A stretch of DNA of 64,000 bases from an uncultured Desulfobacter sp. (GCF_963664415.1 NZ_OY761442.1:186001-250000); one strand, 5' to 3'. Counted from the first letter of the stretch, positions 1 to 9,640 are shown. Numbers and translations: made by a program. Notes: a model not told the origin generated them from the sequence alone.

Positions 1-4
1 GACA

Positions 5-811
5 ATGCCGCTGTTTGTCATTGATTCAAATGCTTGTCCATGGATCAGCATCGAATCCGTAAAGGGGGAGCTATATTTTACCGTAGATCCGCATGGTAAA
101 GGGATTGCAAAGAATATTCCCATGCCCGAAGGTGTATGGCCTGATCCGGAACAAGACGCACACATGATTCTTGTGGACCCGAAAGTTGGCACGGTATGGG
201 AGTTTTCCCAGGCCTACCGGGATCGTCACGGTACATGGACAGCCAGTATCATCGACATATGGGATTTGAACGGCACGGGTTGCAGAAGACCCTTCAATGG
301 GTCAAGGTGGTGGCGTTCCGGTGCAAATGGGGGCGGAACCCCCTTGATTGGGGGGCTTATAAGACCTGAAGAGATTGAAGCCGGTGAGATCCGGCATGCC
401 CTTTTATGCGCAACACCCATTAACAGAAAATCTGAACACTATCGTGGCGCCGTCGAACTCTGCGCGCCTGCATCAAGGTCAGACGGATATGGTTATGGGG
501 CTAAATATATCCCTGAAGGTGCAAGAATCCAGCTTGATCCAAACCTGAATCTTGACTCCCTTGAACTTTGTGAAGGCTCAAAAACAGTCGCAAGGGCAAT
601 GCAGAAATATGGAATGATTGTTGGTGACAATGCCCGAACATTTAAAATTTATTTTCAAAATTTGGGTCCGGATGGTGGTCCATGGGAAAACTATGACCAT
701 TTTAAAGATCTTCAAAATATTCCTGTGGAAGCATTCAGGATATTAAAATGTAACACTGTAACAATAAAGAAAGCCAGAAGAAAAGCCATGGGAACCCGGT
801 ACGAAGAATAA
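5..811 (+). CDS. Conserved protein of unknown function, 5' end probably outside the window
   Basis: The reading frame stays open to the window edge, so the ATG at 5 is probably internal and the true N-terminus is missing; 268 residues are visible. The sequence resembles a family of putative surface or secreted bacterial proteins that I know only as uncharacterised: a line like DAHMILVDPKVGTVWEF, then a Trp-rich stretch with ANGGGTPLIGGLIRPEE, then EIRHAL, and near the end an AMQKYGMIVGDN segment. No catalytic motif is recognised. It precedes the exopolysaccharide operon by about 50 bases, on the same strand. Between the two lies a perfect TGACGTCA octamer (821-828) of unknown meaning. Family resemblance is from memory and no function should be assumed. 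Confidence 0.6.
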   Translation: MPLFVIDSNACPWISIESVKGELYFTVDPHGKGIAKNIPMPEGVWPDPEQDAHMILVDPKVGTVWEFSQAYRDRHGTWTASIIDIWDLNGTGCRRPFNGSRWWRSGANGGGTPLIGGLIRPEEIEAGEIRHALLCATPINRKSEHYRGAVELCAPASRSDGYGYGAKYIPEGARIQLDPNLNLDSLELCEGSKTVARAMQKYGMIVGDNARTFKIYFQNLGPDGGPWENYDHFKDLQNIPVEAFRILKCNTVTIKKARRKAMGTRYEE

Positions 812-862
812 GGTTGATGTTGACGTCACAAAACAATAAACAGCGCCTGATTACGAAACGAT

Positions 863-1993
863 ATGACTAAACTTGAAAAACAAATTGCTGTTCTTAATCT
901 CAGGGCATCTTCCGAGAGCGGAGGAGGCCCTGAGAATATAATATTTAAATTTGCAGAATCCATTAATACCGACCGGTTCTGGTTTGGTATATGCTACCTG
1001 AGGAAAAAGGATGTAAGCATATTTAATATTGCAAAACTATATGAAGAAAGAGGGTATCATTTTTATGAGCTTGCCGGAGGCGTTATTGATTTTAGACTGT
1101 TCAAATCACTTGTTCGCCTTATCCGGACACACAAGATAGACATTGTCCATGCACATGACCCTAAAACATATGTTTATGCATATCTTTTAGGATTTGTGTT
1201 TCCCGATGTAAAGCTTGTTGCCACACTTCATGGGTGGGTTCATCGTCGTGCACGCAGCTCTTTTTATTCAACCATATCAAATTTTGTTTTAAAAAAGTTT
1301 AACGCGGTTATAGCTGTTTCCAGGGACCTTGAAAAGCGGGCTGCCCGGGCGGGGATCTCAAATATCCATATGGTTCACAACGCTATTGATACGGATAAAT
1401 GGAAACCGGATGCGATGTCTGATAAGAACGGCTCGACCACATTTATCATTGCATACATCGGACGACTCAGTAAAGAAAAGGGTCCGATTGACTTTGTTAA
1501 GGCAGCAAAGGGAATTATTGAAAGGGATCAGGGGTGCAGGTTTATTGTTGCGGGAGACGGCCCTCTGCTGGAATCAACCAAGCAGTATGTTCAATCGTTA
1601 GAAATCTTGCAATATTTCGATTTTAAAGGGAACATTCCGCAAAAAAACATGCCCGCGATTTATGGGGAGATCAATGTGGTTCTTTCCAGTTCCCATACGG
1701 AAGGTATGCCGGTCGCACTGCTGGAGGCCCTTGCAACAGGGGTGCCTGTTGTTGCTACTGAAGTGGGTGGTGTCGGAGAGCTGATTCGTCATGGATACAA
1801 CGGTCTTTTAACTGAAAAAAAAGATATTGAATCACTGATCTCTAATGTCCTTCTACTTAAGAACACCCCTGAATTGGCACAGACTTTAAAGCGTAATGGA
1901 CGGGATGCTGTAACAAAGAAATTTTCATATTCACATTGGACACAAAAAATGGAGTCCTTGTATGTATCTCTGTCTTTAGAGGGTAGGCAATGA
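863..1993 (+). CDS. Glycosyltransferase family 4
   Basis: A 376-residue GT-B retaining glycosyltransferase that would move a sugar from a nucleotide donor to a polysaccharide precursor in the cytoplasm. The N-terminal half holds a Rossmann domain with the IDIVHAHDPKT segment (near residue 95). The C-terminal half has AYIGRLSKEKGPIDFVKAA and the family 4 donor-site motif SSSHTEGMPVALLEALATG, where the two glutamates spaced E-x7-E are typical. Full length for the family. It starts the run of exopolysaccharide genes and its stop overlaps the next start by 4 bases (ATGA), showing co-translation with the flippase. The ribosome binding site before ATG 863 is weak. Acceptor and donor sugars cannot be told from sequence. 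Confidence 0.9.
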   Translation: MTKLEKQIAVLNLRASSESGGGPENIIFKFAESINTDRFWFGICYLRKKDVSIFNIAKLYEERGYHFYELAGGVIDFRLFKSLVRLIRTHKIDIVHAHDPKTYVYAYLLGFVFPDVKLVATLHGWVHRRARSSFYSTISNFVLKKFNAVIAVSRDLEKRAARAGISNIHMVHNAIDTDKWKPDAMSDKNGSTTFIIAYIGRLSKEKGPIDFVKAAKGIIERDQGCRFIVAGDGPLLESTKQYVQSLEILQYFDFKGNIPQKNMPAIYGEINVVLSSSHTEGMPVALLEALATGVPVVATEVGGVGELIRHGYNGLLTEKKDIESLISNVLLLKNTPELAQTLKRNGRDAVTKKFSYSHWTQKMESLYVSLSLEGRQ

Positions 1994-3366
1994 AAGATCC
2001 ATTGCTGAAGGCAGGAAAGAAATCCCCCCCGACTGCCGGGCTCAATAAATCCCTTTCAATTCTGGGTAAATTTTCTTTGTCTACCCTGGCTGTGACAGCA
2101 ATTCTTTTTATTCTCCGGATGGTGAAAAATATTGTGTTCACAAGGTTGCTTGGCCCTTCAGGGAGAGGAATATACGGATTGCTCACAACGATTCCGGGGC
2201 TTATCATCAGCTTCGGCAATTTGGGGTTTGGGTTAGGCAGCGTCTACCTGCTGTCCAAAAAAAAATATGCGCTTCATAAAGTTTTAGGCAATGCTTTTTT
2301 ATATTTACTGCTGCAAGGGGCAATCCTTGCCCTGTTTGGTGTTGTTCTTCTATCTTTTAAGGGAATTGTTAAGGCAGACTATTACATTATTGAAAAGTTT
2401 AGTTTTTTGGTTTTAGCCGCAATTCCTTTTCTTCTTGCACAGCATACGGGTGGAACCCTATTGCTGGGGATAAAGGATATTCATTTTTACAACATACTGC
2501 AGATTCTTTTTTCGGCTTTTCCCATGCTTTTGATGGTTTTGCTCTGGTTGATTACAAAAGACGCTCTTTTTTCAGCCATGGTGGCGTGGACAGTTACAAT
2601 AGCCCTTGTTGCGGTCATTTCATTTATTCAATTATATAAAAAAGCCGGTAAACGCGTCGGCATTTCGATTTCCTACATAAAAGAAGCCTTCTCTTTTGGT
2701 TTACGAGGAAACATAAGCATGTTTGCCAATGAAGTGGTTAGAAGAATTGATATCTTGTTTATTGCCTATTTTCTCGGTGCCACACAGGTGGGTTATTATG
2801 CCGTCAGTGTTTCCGTGGCTGAGATACTTCTGGCGTTGCCGGATGCAATTGCCCTGCCTTTTCTTCCCATTCGAATGGGAATGGATAGTTCGGAAGCCGC
2901 GTCTTTTTCCCCTTTTGTGATCAAGTATGTATTATTGATCATGGTGTTTGTCTGCGGCATAACCGCTTTGGCTGGAAAGGCCATTATCTTTATTTTATAT
3001 GGTAAGAATTTTTTCCCTGCTCTTGTGCCCATGCTATGCCTTTTGCCTGGGATTTTGGCGTTATCTCTTTATCAGTTTTTAAAGGCTGATATTTACAGCA
3101 TGAACCGGCCGGGTTTCATCTCTATTGTCTCTTTAATTACAATGATAAGCAATTTGGTATTAAATTACTTGATGATCCCGCCCTATGGCATTAATGGCGC
3201 TGCCATCAGTTCGTCCATTTCCTATGCAGTTTCAACATTGATTCTTTTTGCCTTTTTCCTTCGCAAAACAGGGCTGTCATGGGATGCTGTCCTCCTGGTA
3301 AAAAAAAAAGACGTTCACTTTATAATGGATACCATTGTCCCGCAGATAAAGAATCGCATGAGATAG
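1990..3366 (+). CDS. Wzx-type polysaccharide flippase
   Basis: A 458-residue polytopic inner-membrane protein of the MOP/Wzx superfamily, expected to flip lipid-linked oligosaccharide to the periplasmic face. Roughly 12-14 hydrophobic segments can be counted, from the first near residue 30 (LSTLAVTAILFILRMVKNIV) to the last near residue 430. The early motif FTRLLGPSGRGIYGLLT is typical of the family. The start ATG overlaps the previous stop and has a good GAGGGTAGG ribosome binding site. Neighbours are glycosyltransferases and a deacetylase, which fits a Wzx-dependent exopolysaccharide pathway, although no Wzy polymerase or Wzc/Wzz co-polymerase is seen here. Confidence 0.88.
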   Translation: MKDPLLKAGKKSPPTAGLNKSLSILGKFSLSTLAVTAILFILRMVKNIVFTRLLGPSGRGIYGLLTTIPGLIISFGNLGFGLGSVYLLSKKKYALHKVLGNAFLYLLLQGAILALFGVVLLSFKGIVKADYYIIEKFSFLVLAAIPFLLAQHTGGTLLLGIKDIHFYNILQILFSAFPMLLMVLLWLITKDALFSAMVAWTVTIALVAVISFIQLYKKAGKRVGISISYIKEAFSFGLRGNISMFANEVVRRIDILFIAYFLGATQVGYYAVSVSVAEILLALPDAIALPFLPIRMGMDSSEAASFSPFVIKYVLLIMVFVCGITALAGKAIIFILYGKNFFPALVPMLCLLPGILALSLYQFLKADIYSMNRPGFISIVSLITMISNLVLNYLMIPPYGINGAAISSSISYAVSTLILFAFFLRKTGLSWDAVLLVKKKDVHFIMDTIVPQIKNRMR

Positions 3367-3379
3367 GGGATTTTAGTTT

Positions 3380-4396
3380 ATGAAAACAGCTGTTGTCATA
3401 CCTGTGAAAAACGAACGGCAAGGTCTGGAACGACTTATCCGGTCACTGATTTCCCAGGTATCTGAACAAGATGAAATCATATTTGTGGATGCGGGATCTA
3501 CAGACGGCACAACAGAGATGCTCAAGGCCTACAAAGGCAAAATCCACCAGATTAAAGTCTTTTATTGTAAAGGTGCGTTTCCCGGAAAAGGAAGAAATAT
3601 TGCTGTCCGGAATACGGATGCCGAAATCATTGCACAGATTGACGGGGGCAATCTGCCTGCAGAAAATTGGTTAAGGGAAATTACAGCCCCTATTAAAAAC
3701 AGGACAGCAGACTATGTAACCGGCAATATCAATTTTATGCCCATCAATCGATCTGTTTTTGGAATAGATATTAATCTGGGAGAGGTGTATGGGATCACCT
3801 CCGAACGCAGGAAAAACAGAGATGGCGGCCTGCTGCCTGCAGGCGGTGCGTCGGTCGCTTATAAACGCACTATTTGGGGAAAGGCCGGCGGATTTCCTGA
3901 ATGGATGCGTTATGGCGAAGATCCTGTTTTTGTAAAAAAAATTTTACAGCAGGATATCAGAACCGTTTTTGCAGAGAAAGCGGTTGTTTACTGGCAGATA
4001 GGACCATCTTTTATGAAGATTATGAAACGGATTTTTCTATATCAGATGGCGACAATCCGTACCTGGAAGGATGTTCGGCAATCCGCTTCACGAGTATTGA
4101 TACATCTCATATTTGTCATATCAATCCTTTCATCAATAATTATTCAAAACGCCTGGACACTGCCTGTCTCTATTTTTATGTTGTTGTTTGTTAAACGGAT
4201 GATAGGGTCTATGAAAATGTATATGGACAGGATTCATGAAAAATTTGGTCATAATACATTAATTTTTTTCTTGTTTCTGGGTATCGAATTTACGGGGATT
4301 TTTTTCAGGATAGCAGGCACAATAAGAGGGCTTCTGTCAGCAAAGAAAAACAGGATTGACTGGGAAATAAAGGTTAATAAATACTTGGCATCATGA
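3380..4396 (+). CDS. Glycosyltransferase family 2, membrane-attached
   Basis: A 338-residue GT-A inverting glycosyltransferase. The N-terminal domain begins with AVVIPVKNERQGLERLIRSL and has a VDAGSTDGT segment, the nucleotide-binding signature of family 2. The acidic IDGGN near residue 93 stands where the metal-binding DxD lies, and MRYGEDPVFV near residue 177 carries the catalytic-base type GED motif. Two or three hydrophobic segments (about 232-275 and 290-312) suggest attachment to the inner membrane. AGGGGA ribosome binding site 8 bases upstream. The stop overlaps the next start by 4 bases, so it belongs to the exopolysaccharide operon. Substrates unknown. Confidence 0.88.
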   Translation: MKTAVVIPVKNERQGLERLIRSLISQVSEQDEIIFVDAGSTDGTTEMLKAYKGKIHQIKVFYCKGAFPGKGRNIAVRNTDAEIIAQIDGGNLPAENWLREITAPIKNRTADYVTGNINFMPINRSVFGIDINLGEVYGITSERRKNRDGGLLPAGGASVAYKRTIWGKAGGFPEWMRYGEDPVFVKKILQQDIRTVFAEKAVVYWQIGPSFMKIMKRIFLYQMATIRTWKDVRQSASRVLIHLIFVISILSSIIIQNAWTLPVSIFMLLFVKRMIGSMKMYMDRIHEKFGHNTLIFFLFLGIEFTGIFFRIAGTIRGLLSAKKNRIDWEIKVNKYLAS

Positions 4397-5475
4397 TGGG
4401 ATTATCTCAAACACAATCAAATTTTAAAGGAAAACTCAAATATGCCTGGGCCTGTCTCGGCAGCAGAACCGATCTGGGAAAACGATATCTGAGCTTTGTG
4501 AATAAAAAAAACAATGATCAGAGTGTAATTATTCTCATGTATCATAGAGTTATTAACCCTGAAAAATGCCGTGATATTTTTTCGACTTCCCAGATAACTG
4601 TGACAAAGGATACCTTTGAGAAACAGATAAAATTTCTTTCAAATCACTACAAACTGTTATCCCTGGAGGAATTTTACGGTTATCATTCCAATGGAAAACC
4701 GTTACCTGCCAAGACTGCTGTTCTTACATTTGATGATGGGTGGGAGGACAACTATCTCAATGCCTTTCCAATTTTAAAAAAATACAAAGTTCCGGCCACT
4801 ATTTTTTTAACAACCGGTTTTGTAGGGGAGACCTTTGTTTTCTGGCAAGAGAAACTGCGTTTTTTGTTAAAAGAATTTTTGAAAAAATCAGTTGATGAAC
4901 GACGTTTTTTTCTGGAAAAATTTAAAAATCTACCTGGTCCCCTTAAAAGTTGCATGGCGCTTAATGATAAATCGGCCATAGTGGATTTACCTGATAACCT
5001 AATGGATATGCCTGAAAAAGACCGGACAGTTTTTATGAATGACTTAGAAGAATTCTTAGGATTTCCGGAATTTCCAATCAAAACCAATGGGTTTATGACA
5101 TGGGAAAACGCACGGGAAATGTTAAAAGATAAAATTGATTTTGGATCACATACTAAGAATCATAAAATTATGACAAAATTATCTGCCAAAGAGATTCACA
5201 AAGAAATAACAGTGTCGAAAATAAAGATTGAAAAAGAGCTGAATATACAGGTTCGGGCGTTTGCATACCCCAATGGATATTTTAATAAAATTGTCATGGA
5301 AAATGTAAAAAAAGGCGGTTACCGGTATGCCGTAAGCGTGGATACAGGACTGAACAATATACATACAAATCCTTATTGCCTGAGAAGATTGAATATAAAT
5401 GAAATACGTTTTTTAAAACCTGGCGGCGGCTTTTCAGAAGATCTGTTTTCTGCTCGATTATGCAACTGGCTTTGA
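4393..5475 (+). CDS. Polysaccharide deacetylase (NodB/CE4 family)
   Basis: A 360-residue CE4 protein likely to remove N- or O-acetyl groups from the exopolysaccharide or modify a lipid-linked sugar. ILMYHRVIN near residue 46 and VLTFDDGWEDNYLNAFPIL near residue 110 give the metal-binding Asp-Asp. FGSHTKNHKIM near residue 250 gives the HxxxH metal ligands, and AFAYPNGYF follows near residue 288. Between these lies an insertion of about 100 residues rich in Lys and Phe, longer than in minimal NodB domains. There is no signal peptide, so it may act on the cytoplasmic side, which is usual for this subgroup in exopolysaccharide operons. The start overlaps the preceding GT2 gene (ATGA). Confidence 0.88.
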   Translation: MMGLSQTQSNFKGKLKYAWACLGSRTDLGKRYLSFVNKKNNDQSVIILMYHRVINPEKCRDIFSTSQITVTKDTFEKQIKFLSNHYKLLSLEEFYGYHSNGKPLPAKTAVLTFDDGWEDNYLNAFPILKKYKVPATIFLTTGFVGETFVFWQEKLRFLLKEFLKKSVDERRFFLEKFKNLPGPLKSCMALNDKSAIVDLPDNLMDMPEKDRTVFMNDLEEFLGFPEFPIKTNGFMTWENAREMLKDKIDFGSHTKNHKIMTKLSAKEIHKEITVSKIKIEKELNIQVRAFAYPNGYFNKIVMENVKKGGYRYAVSVDTGLNNIHTNPYCLRRLNINEIRFLKPGGGFSEDLFSARLCNWL

Positions 5476-5490
5476 TAGCAGGGAATTAAA

Positions 5491-6672
5491 ATGAGCAAGA
5501 ATAATAATATGAAATTCTTCCGTATTGAGTATGATATCAACCCGGTTCGCCATATTGACCATTTAGAATCCATCAAAGAAGAATGGATGGCGGTGCACAA
5601 AGAAAGCCGCTTACAATCCCCTTTATTGTCGTTTGAATATATACAACTCTGGTATACTTGTTTTGCATCCCCCGATCAGGTCCGGGTTTACATTGCCTTT
5701 GATGAAGGAAATGCCATAGGATTTTTGCCCCTCATATTATGCAAAGAAAAAGGTGTAAGGATACTTAAAGGTTTATCAAATGACTATTGTTGCCATTGTG
5801 CGCATTTGTGTCGCAAGGGAGATGAGATTCAATTTTCAGAATTGATATTAAACGTCCTTCTAAAAGACAGGCATGAGTGGGACGTACTCAATTTTAATTT
5901 TTTATATTCTTTCTCAGATTGTCCGGATTTATTCAGTGACAGTCTGCTTGATAATATGGGGTTGCACTGGAATAAGATCATACGACCAACTTATTCCGTT
6001 TTTTTGGGAAAACCTTTTGATAATTACATCCGTAACGATATATCAGCCAATTATAGAAAACACTTAAAACAATTTACAAAACGTTTGAAAAAGTCCGGCA
6101 ATTACACGTTTAAGTATTATCAGGGGGAAGGTGCATTAAAATTATGGCATGAGTTTGTAAGGATAGAGGATTCAGGATGGAAGGGCGCTTTAAATTCATC
6201 AATAAAAAGAACAAAACCTGTTGTTAAAAAATATTATGAAGAGTTTATAAAGATATTATCCGATAAAAAAGCATTGCGCATATATTTTTTAGAACTGAAT
6301 GATGAACTTATTGCCGGCGGCTTTGGCTATTTTCAAGGAGATACTTATCATTATGAAAAATCCGGATATGATGAAGAATATAAGAGATTATCCCCTTCAA
6401 ATCTGCTTTTTATTCATATGGTTGAGCAGCTTATCAGTAATTGGCCGCAAATAACAAGAATACATATGTTCCCTTGGAGCTATGGGTATAAGGATCGACT
6501 TATTAATGAAGAATCAAATTATTTGGAAACAGTCATTTTCAGCAACACCTTGCGCGGTTTAGTAATGCGCGTTGTTTACAGCTTAAAAGAAAAAATAAAA
6601 AAGATTAAAAAACGGCTGAACCTTAAAAGAGAAAACAGTCCGGAAGGCTATAGAATATGGAAGTCGAATTAA
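5491..6672 (+). CDS. FemAB/BcsL-like acyltransferase (GNAT superfamily)
   Basis: A 393-residue protein of the cellulose-biosynthesis BcsL/CelD type, part of the GNAT superfamily and often found in exopolysaccharide operons. The opening has the typical hallmarks: EEWMAVHKES, then SPLLSFEYIQLWYTCF, then a strand with IAFDEGNAIGFLPLIL. The C-terminal half carries the acyl-transfer fold: ISANYRKHLKQ, then LNDELIAGGFGYFQGDTYHY. It probably N-acylates an amino sugar or transfers an amino acid. Followed by a homologous gene overlapping by 16 bases. The acyl donor and acceptor cannot be predicted. Confidence 0.78.
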   Translation: MSKNNNMKFFRIEYDINPVRHIDHLESIKEEWMAVHKESRLQSPLLSFEYIQLWYTCFASPDQVRVYIAFDEGNAIGFLPLILCKEKGVRILKGLSNDYCCHCAHLCRKGDEIQFSELILNVLLKDRHEWDVLNFNFLYSFSDCPDLFSDSLLDNMGLHWNKIIRPTYSVFLGKPFDNYIRNDISANYRKHLKQFTKRLKKSGNYTFKYYQGEGALKLWHEFVRIEDSGWKGALNSSIKRTKPVVKKYYEEFIKILSDKKALRIYFLELNDELIAGGFGYFQGDTYHYEKSGYDEEYKRLSPSNLLFIHMVEQLISNWPQITRIHMFPWSYGYKDRLINEESNYLETVIFSNTLRGLVMRVVYSLKEKIKKIKKRLNLKRENSPEGYRIWKSN

Positions 6673-7796
6673 TCGAAAATACCGGGAGGCTATCCAAAAT
6701 CCAAAAAGCGTGGCATGACCTTTTGAGGTGTTCTGCCCGGACAGATTTCTTTGTGCTTCCCCAATGGTTTTTTTCATGGTGGGACATCTACGGAACGGGC
6801 AGAAATCTTTATTGTATTGCGTTGTGGGAAGATCAGGTGCTTTGCGGCCTTTTATTGCTGTATAAAATAAAAAAGGGGCCTTTTAGATTGATTACATTCG
6901 CAGGATACCCCCATGGATCGGACCGAATGGATTTCATCTTGATGAAAGGCATGGAAAATGAGTGCCTGTCCGCCTTTGTTAAATGGCTTTATAAGCGGGC
7001 GGACTGGGATATCGTTGCGCTTCGGGATTTTGGCCCTTTCCCCAATAATTCTAAAATTTTATCGGATATAGTGATCCAGCAACATGAACGGTGTCATGTC
7101 TCCGGTGAATTACCCAATTATTATCTGCCACTTCATGATTATAAAAATTTTGATCATTATTATAAAAACAAAGTGGGTAAAAACGGTAGACGCAATTTGC
7201 GTAAACAAAGCAACCGTTTGAACAGGCTTACGGATTTTAAATGGGAATTCTTAAACGGCATTGATGAAAAAACAGTCTGTGAGATGAAAGAACTTGATAC
7301 GCTAAAAAGTTCTCGGGGTTTAAAAGGCATGAGCGCTTTTTCCAATCCGGGAAATGAACCCTTTTTAAAGAGACTTTCCAGAGAAAAAATAAATCGTGAA
7401 AACATCCTTTTCTTTTGTTTACGCATCAATGGTAAGCTTGCAGGCTATGCATTGAGCTTTAAATTTAAAAACAGGCTGTTAGGTTACCAAACCTCTTTTG
7501 ATAAGGCCTATGCCAAATTTAGTATCGGTGTACAAATGATGCACAAGCTTATTGAATATGCCTTTATGGAAGATTATAGTGAACTTGATTTCCTGAAAGG
7601 TGATGAAGCGTATAAAAAATTGTATTCGGAGCTTTTTCGAAAGAACAAACGGGTCCAATTCTATAACAAGGGCTTTAAATCATTAATTCTTTACATATAC
7701 AACGGGAAGATTAAACCGTTAAGGATAAGGTTGGCAAAGCACAGGTTTTTCACAACTCTTTTTTCTGCAAGATTGAGGGGTACATGGGATATTTGA
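6657..7796 (+). CDS. FemAB/BcsL-like acyltransferase, second copy
   Basis: A 379-residue protein of the same family as its upstream neighbour, with a matching plan: PQWFFSWWDIYG near the N-terminus, an ALWEDQVLCGLLLLYK strand, a KNGRRNLRKQSNRL basic helix in the middle, and LRINGKLAGYALSFKF followed by DYSELDFLKGDEAYKK in the C-terminal acyltransferase half. The last segment (DFLKGDEAYK) is characteristic of BcsL-type proteins. GGAAGG ribosome binding site lies inside the end of the previous gene. Two diverged copies in tandem suggest two acylation sites or a heteromer. It ends the exopolysaccharide operon and faces the HIT gene tail to tail. Confidence 0.78.
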   Translation: MEVELIENTGRLSKIQKAWHDLLRCSARTDFFVLPQWFFSWWDIYGTGRNLYCIALWEDQVLCGLLLLYKIKKGPFRLITFAGYPHGSDRMDFILMKGMENECLSAFVKWLYKRADWDIVALRDFGPFPNNSKILSDIVIQQHERCHVSGELPNYYLPLHDYKNFDHYYKNKVGKNGRRNLRKQSNRLNRLTDFKWEFLNGIDEKTVCEMKELDTLKSSRGLKGMSAFSNPGNEPFLKRLSREKINRENILFFCLRINGKLAGYALSFKFKNRLLGYQTSFDKAYAKFSIGVQMMHKLIEYAFMEDYSELDFLKGDEAYKKLYSELFRKNKRVQFYNKGFKSLILYIYNGKIKPLRIRLAKHRFFTTLFSARLRGTWDI

Positions 7797-7805
7797 TCAA
7801 AAAAA

Positions 7806-8153
7806 TTATTTTTCCCAACCCCCAAACAAATGAAGATGCAGGTGGAATATCTCCTGGTCGCCGCCTTTTTCCACGTTAAAAAGCAGTTTATACCCGGATT
7901 TGTTGATCCCCTCTTTTAGGGCCATCTTTGCCGCCAGAGTGAAAAGTCCCCCCACAAGTTCGGTGTGCACAGGTTCAATGTCGTTGACGCTGCGGATATG
8001 GGTTTTGGGCACGATCAGCAGGTGGACAGGGGCCTTGGGGTGGATATCCCTGAATACCACATAATCGCTGTCTTCATATAGCATGTCACTTGGAAGTTCA
8101 TGGTTGGCAATTTTACAGAAAAGACAGTCGTCGGGCATATTTTTATTCTCCAA
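7806..8153 (-). CDS. HIT family nucleotide-binding protein (HinT-like)
   Basis: A 115-residue histidine-triad protein, the usual size of HinT, which hydrolyses adenosine 5'-phosphoramidate-type substrates in the cytosol. Visible: CLFCKIANHELPSDMLYED at the N-terminus, VVFRDIHPKAPVHLLIVPK in the middle, and the catalytic triad motif HLHLHLFGG near the C-terminus. The first Met or the Met at residue 6 could be the start. It lies 19 bases downstream of the Sir2 gene on the same strand, so the two probably form a small operon. Its 3' end meets the convergent acyltransferase gene with only 9 bases between them. Confidence 0.92.
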   Translation of the reverse strand: MENKNMPDDCLFCKIANHELPSDMLYEDSDYVVFRDIHPKAPVHLLIVPKTHIRSVNDIEPVHTELVGGLFTLAAKMALKEGINKSGYKLLFNVEKGGDQEIFHLHLHLFGGWEK

Positions 8154-8172
8154 ATATTTCAGTTATCAGCTA

Positions 8173-8916
8173 TCAGATAAGCTCATCAATGGCTTCCATG
8201 ATATGTTCCATGGCCCTTGTGGCTTTGTCCTGGATAAATATATCCGTTATCCGGTTGGTATATTCCGATGGGTTCGGATTGATTTCTATAATGGTGGTAC
8301 CCCCGGCCTTGGCCCGGGAGGGCAGGGTATTGGCAGGAACTACCGTACCCGTGGTGCCGATGAGTATCATGCAGTCCGCTTTTTCGGAGGCATCAACGGA
8401 TTTAGATGCCGCATATTCGGGGATGGCCTCCCCGAAAAATACAACATTAGGTTTCAACAGGCCTCCGCAGGTAAGACATGTCGGGGGAAGACGATTCATG
8501 TCCACCTGTGCCACATTCACTTTTTGTCCGCAGTTCAGGCAAACAATTTGTTTTAAAGACCCGTGGAATTCGTAAACCTCTGTGCTGCCGGCATCCTTGT
8601 GCAGGTTGTCAATATTCTGGGTGATGACCGCTTTTAACAGACCCCGTTGCTCCATCTCAGCCAGAGCATAGTGGGCGGTATTGGGTAAAACCTGGCCAAA
8701 CAGATCATAAAAAATATCCCTGATGATCTCCCAGGCCCCGGCTGTGTTGTGAATAAAATAATCGATTTCAAAGGATTGGGGATCATATTTATTCCACAAT
8801 CCATTCCTGCCGCGAAACGGCGGGACGCCGCTTTCAACGGAGATACCTGCACCGGTAAAGGCCACACAGTAGTGGGAATCAATTATTTTTTGGGCAGCTT
8901 CTTGAAAAATATTCAT
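8173..8916 (-). CDS. cobB: NAD-dependent protein deacylase, Sir2 family
   Basis: A 247-residue class III deacylase that removes acyl groups from lysine with NAD as co-substrate. All key motifs are present: FTGAGISVESGVPPFRG (NAD-binding GAGxS), TQNIDNLHKDAG, the catalytic His in YEFHGSLK, four zinc Cys in two CxxC pairs (CLNCG and CLTCG), then NVVFFGEAIP, GTTGTVVPA and INPNPSEY. Full length. It sits divergent to the gene at 9030 with about 110 bases of shared upstream sequence, and precedes the HIT gene. Deacetylase versus other acyl preference cannot be told reliably. Confidence 0.93.
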   Translation of the reverse strand: MNIFQEAAQKIIDSHYCVAFTGAGISVESGVPPFRGRNGLWNKYDPQSFEIDYFIHNTAGAWEIIRDIFYDLFGQVLPNTAHYALAEMEQRGLLKAVITQNIDNLHKDAGSTEVYEFHGSLKQIVCLNCGQKVNVAQVDMNRLPPTCLTCGGLLKPNVVFFGEAIPEYAASKSVDASEKADCMILIGTTGTVVPANTLPSRAKAGGTTIIEINPNPSEYTNRITDIFIQDKATRAMEHIMEAIDELI

Positions 8917-9029
8917 GACATCTCATTACCTTCCGGGGTTTACACTTGACCAGGGGATTGTTATTTTATTCTTTTAGCGGTTAAAGATAACCAACTTTTG
9001 ATATGAGGTAAAGGTAAATCAAAATACAG

Positions 9030-9602
9030 ATGAATGCAGACAAAGGACAGTTTTCTAAAATGCAAGATAACCCGGCAGGTCTCCTTACCGTGGACCAGGT
9101 GGCAGAAAATCTTTCAGCCTTTGCCATTGACAGGGCTGACATTAAATCTCTTTTAGGCACAATCCCCCAAGGGCACCCCATAGACCTTAATCGCCTGGAA
9201 TATGAACTGGCCATCCTCAAAATTTTGAGTGTGGGGTGGGGGCTTGCCTTTTTCATGCCGACATCAGATAAAAATAAAGCCCCGCTGACACAGGCCTTTT
9301 GGGAACAGATTCGTGATATTTCCAACAATGTTTCAACCCTGACCGAAACCACCACAGGCACTCGGGTTGATTATTTCAACATACTCAAGGAGCGCCTTGA
9401 TACCTTTGTGAAACAGATGCAGGAAAACCAGACCGGAGACGCCGATCCCACAGGTGTTATGGGCCCTGTGTTTGCCAATGCCTGCGGGACTCCGGATGAC
9501 CCCATGGTTATCCTTGCCGGAACCAAGATGTTTGCCCTGACCCTGGGGGCGGTCAAAGAGTACCTGGGGGCCGTGAAAATTAAAGATATCACCATTCACT
9601 GA
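9030..9602 (+). CDS. Uncharacterised cytosolic protein
   Basis: A 190-residue soluble protein without signal peptide or clear membrane segment. I do not recognise the family. It is mostly helical in look, with VDQVAENLSAFAIDRADI near the start, a hydrophobic YELAILKILSVGWGLAFFM segment near residues 52-70, and a Gly/Ala-rich end. A second Met at residue 11 (position 9060) is an alternative start preceded by AAAGGA. It is divergent from the Sir2 gene and about 40 bases ahead of the rhomboid gene. A small inverted repeat GGTTA-AAGA-TAACC sits in the upstream region (8979-8992). No function proposed. Confidence 0.7.
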   Translation: MNADKGQFSKMQDNPAGLLTVDQVAENLSAFAIDRADIKSLLGTIPQGHPIDLNRLEYELAILKILSVGWGLAFFMPTSDKNKAPLTQAFWEQIRDISNNVSTLTETTTGTRVDYFNILKERLDTFVKQMQENQTGDADPTGVMGPVFANACGTPDDPMVILAGTKMFALTLGAVKEYLGAVKIKDITIH

Positions 9603-9640
9603 TTATCTAACAATCACTAACACAGACTTCATTTTTCGTT

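Noticed and set aside
7797..7840. Bidirectional terminator between the acyltransferase and HIT genes
   Set aside because: There are only A/T-rich runs (AAAAAAATTATTTTT) without a GC stem; the evidence is too weak to list as a feature.
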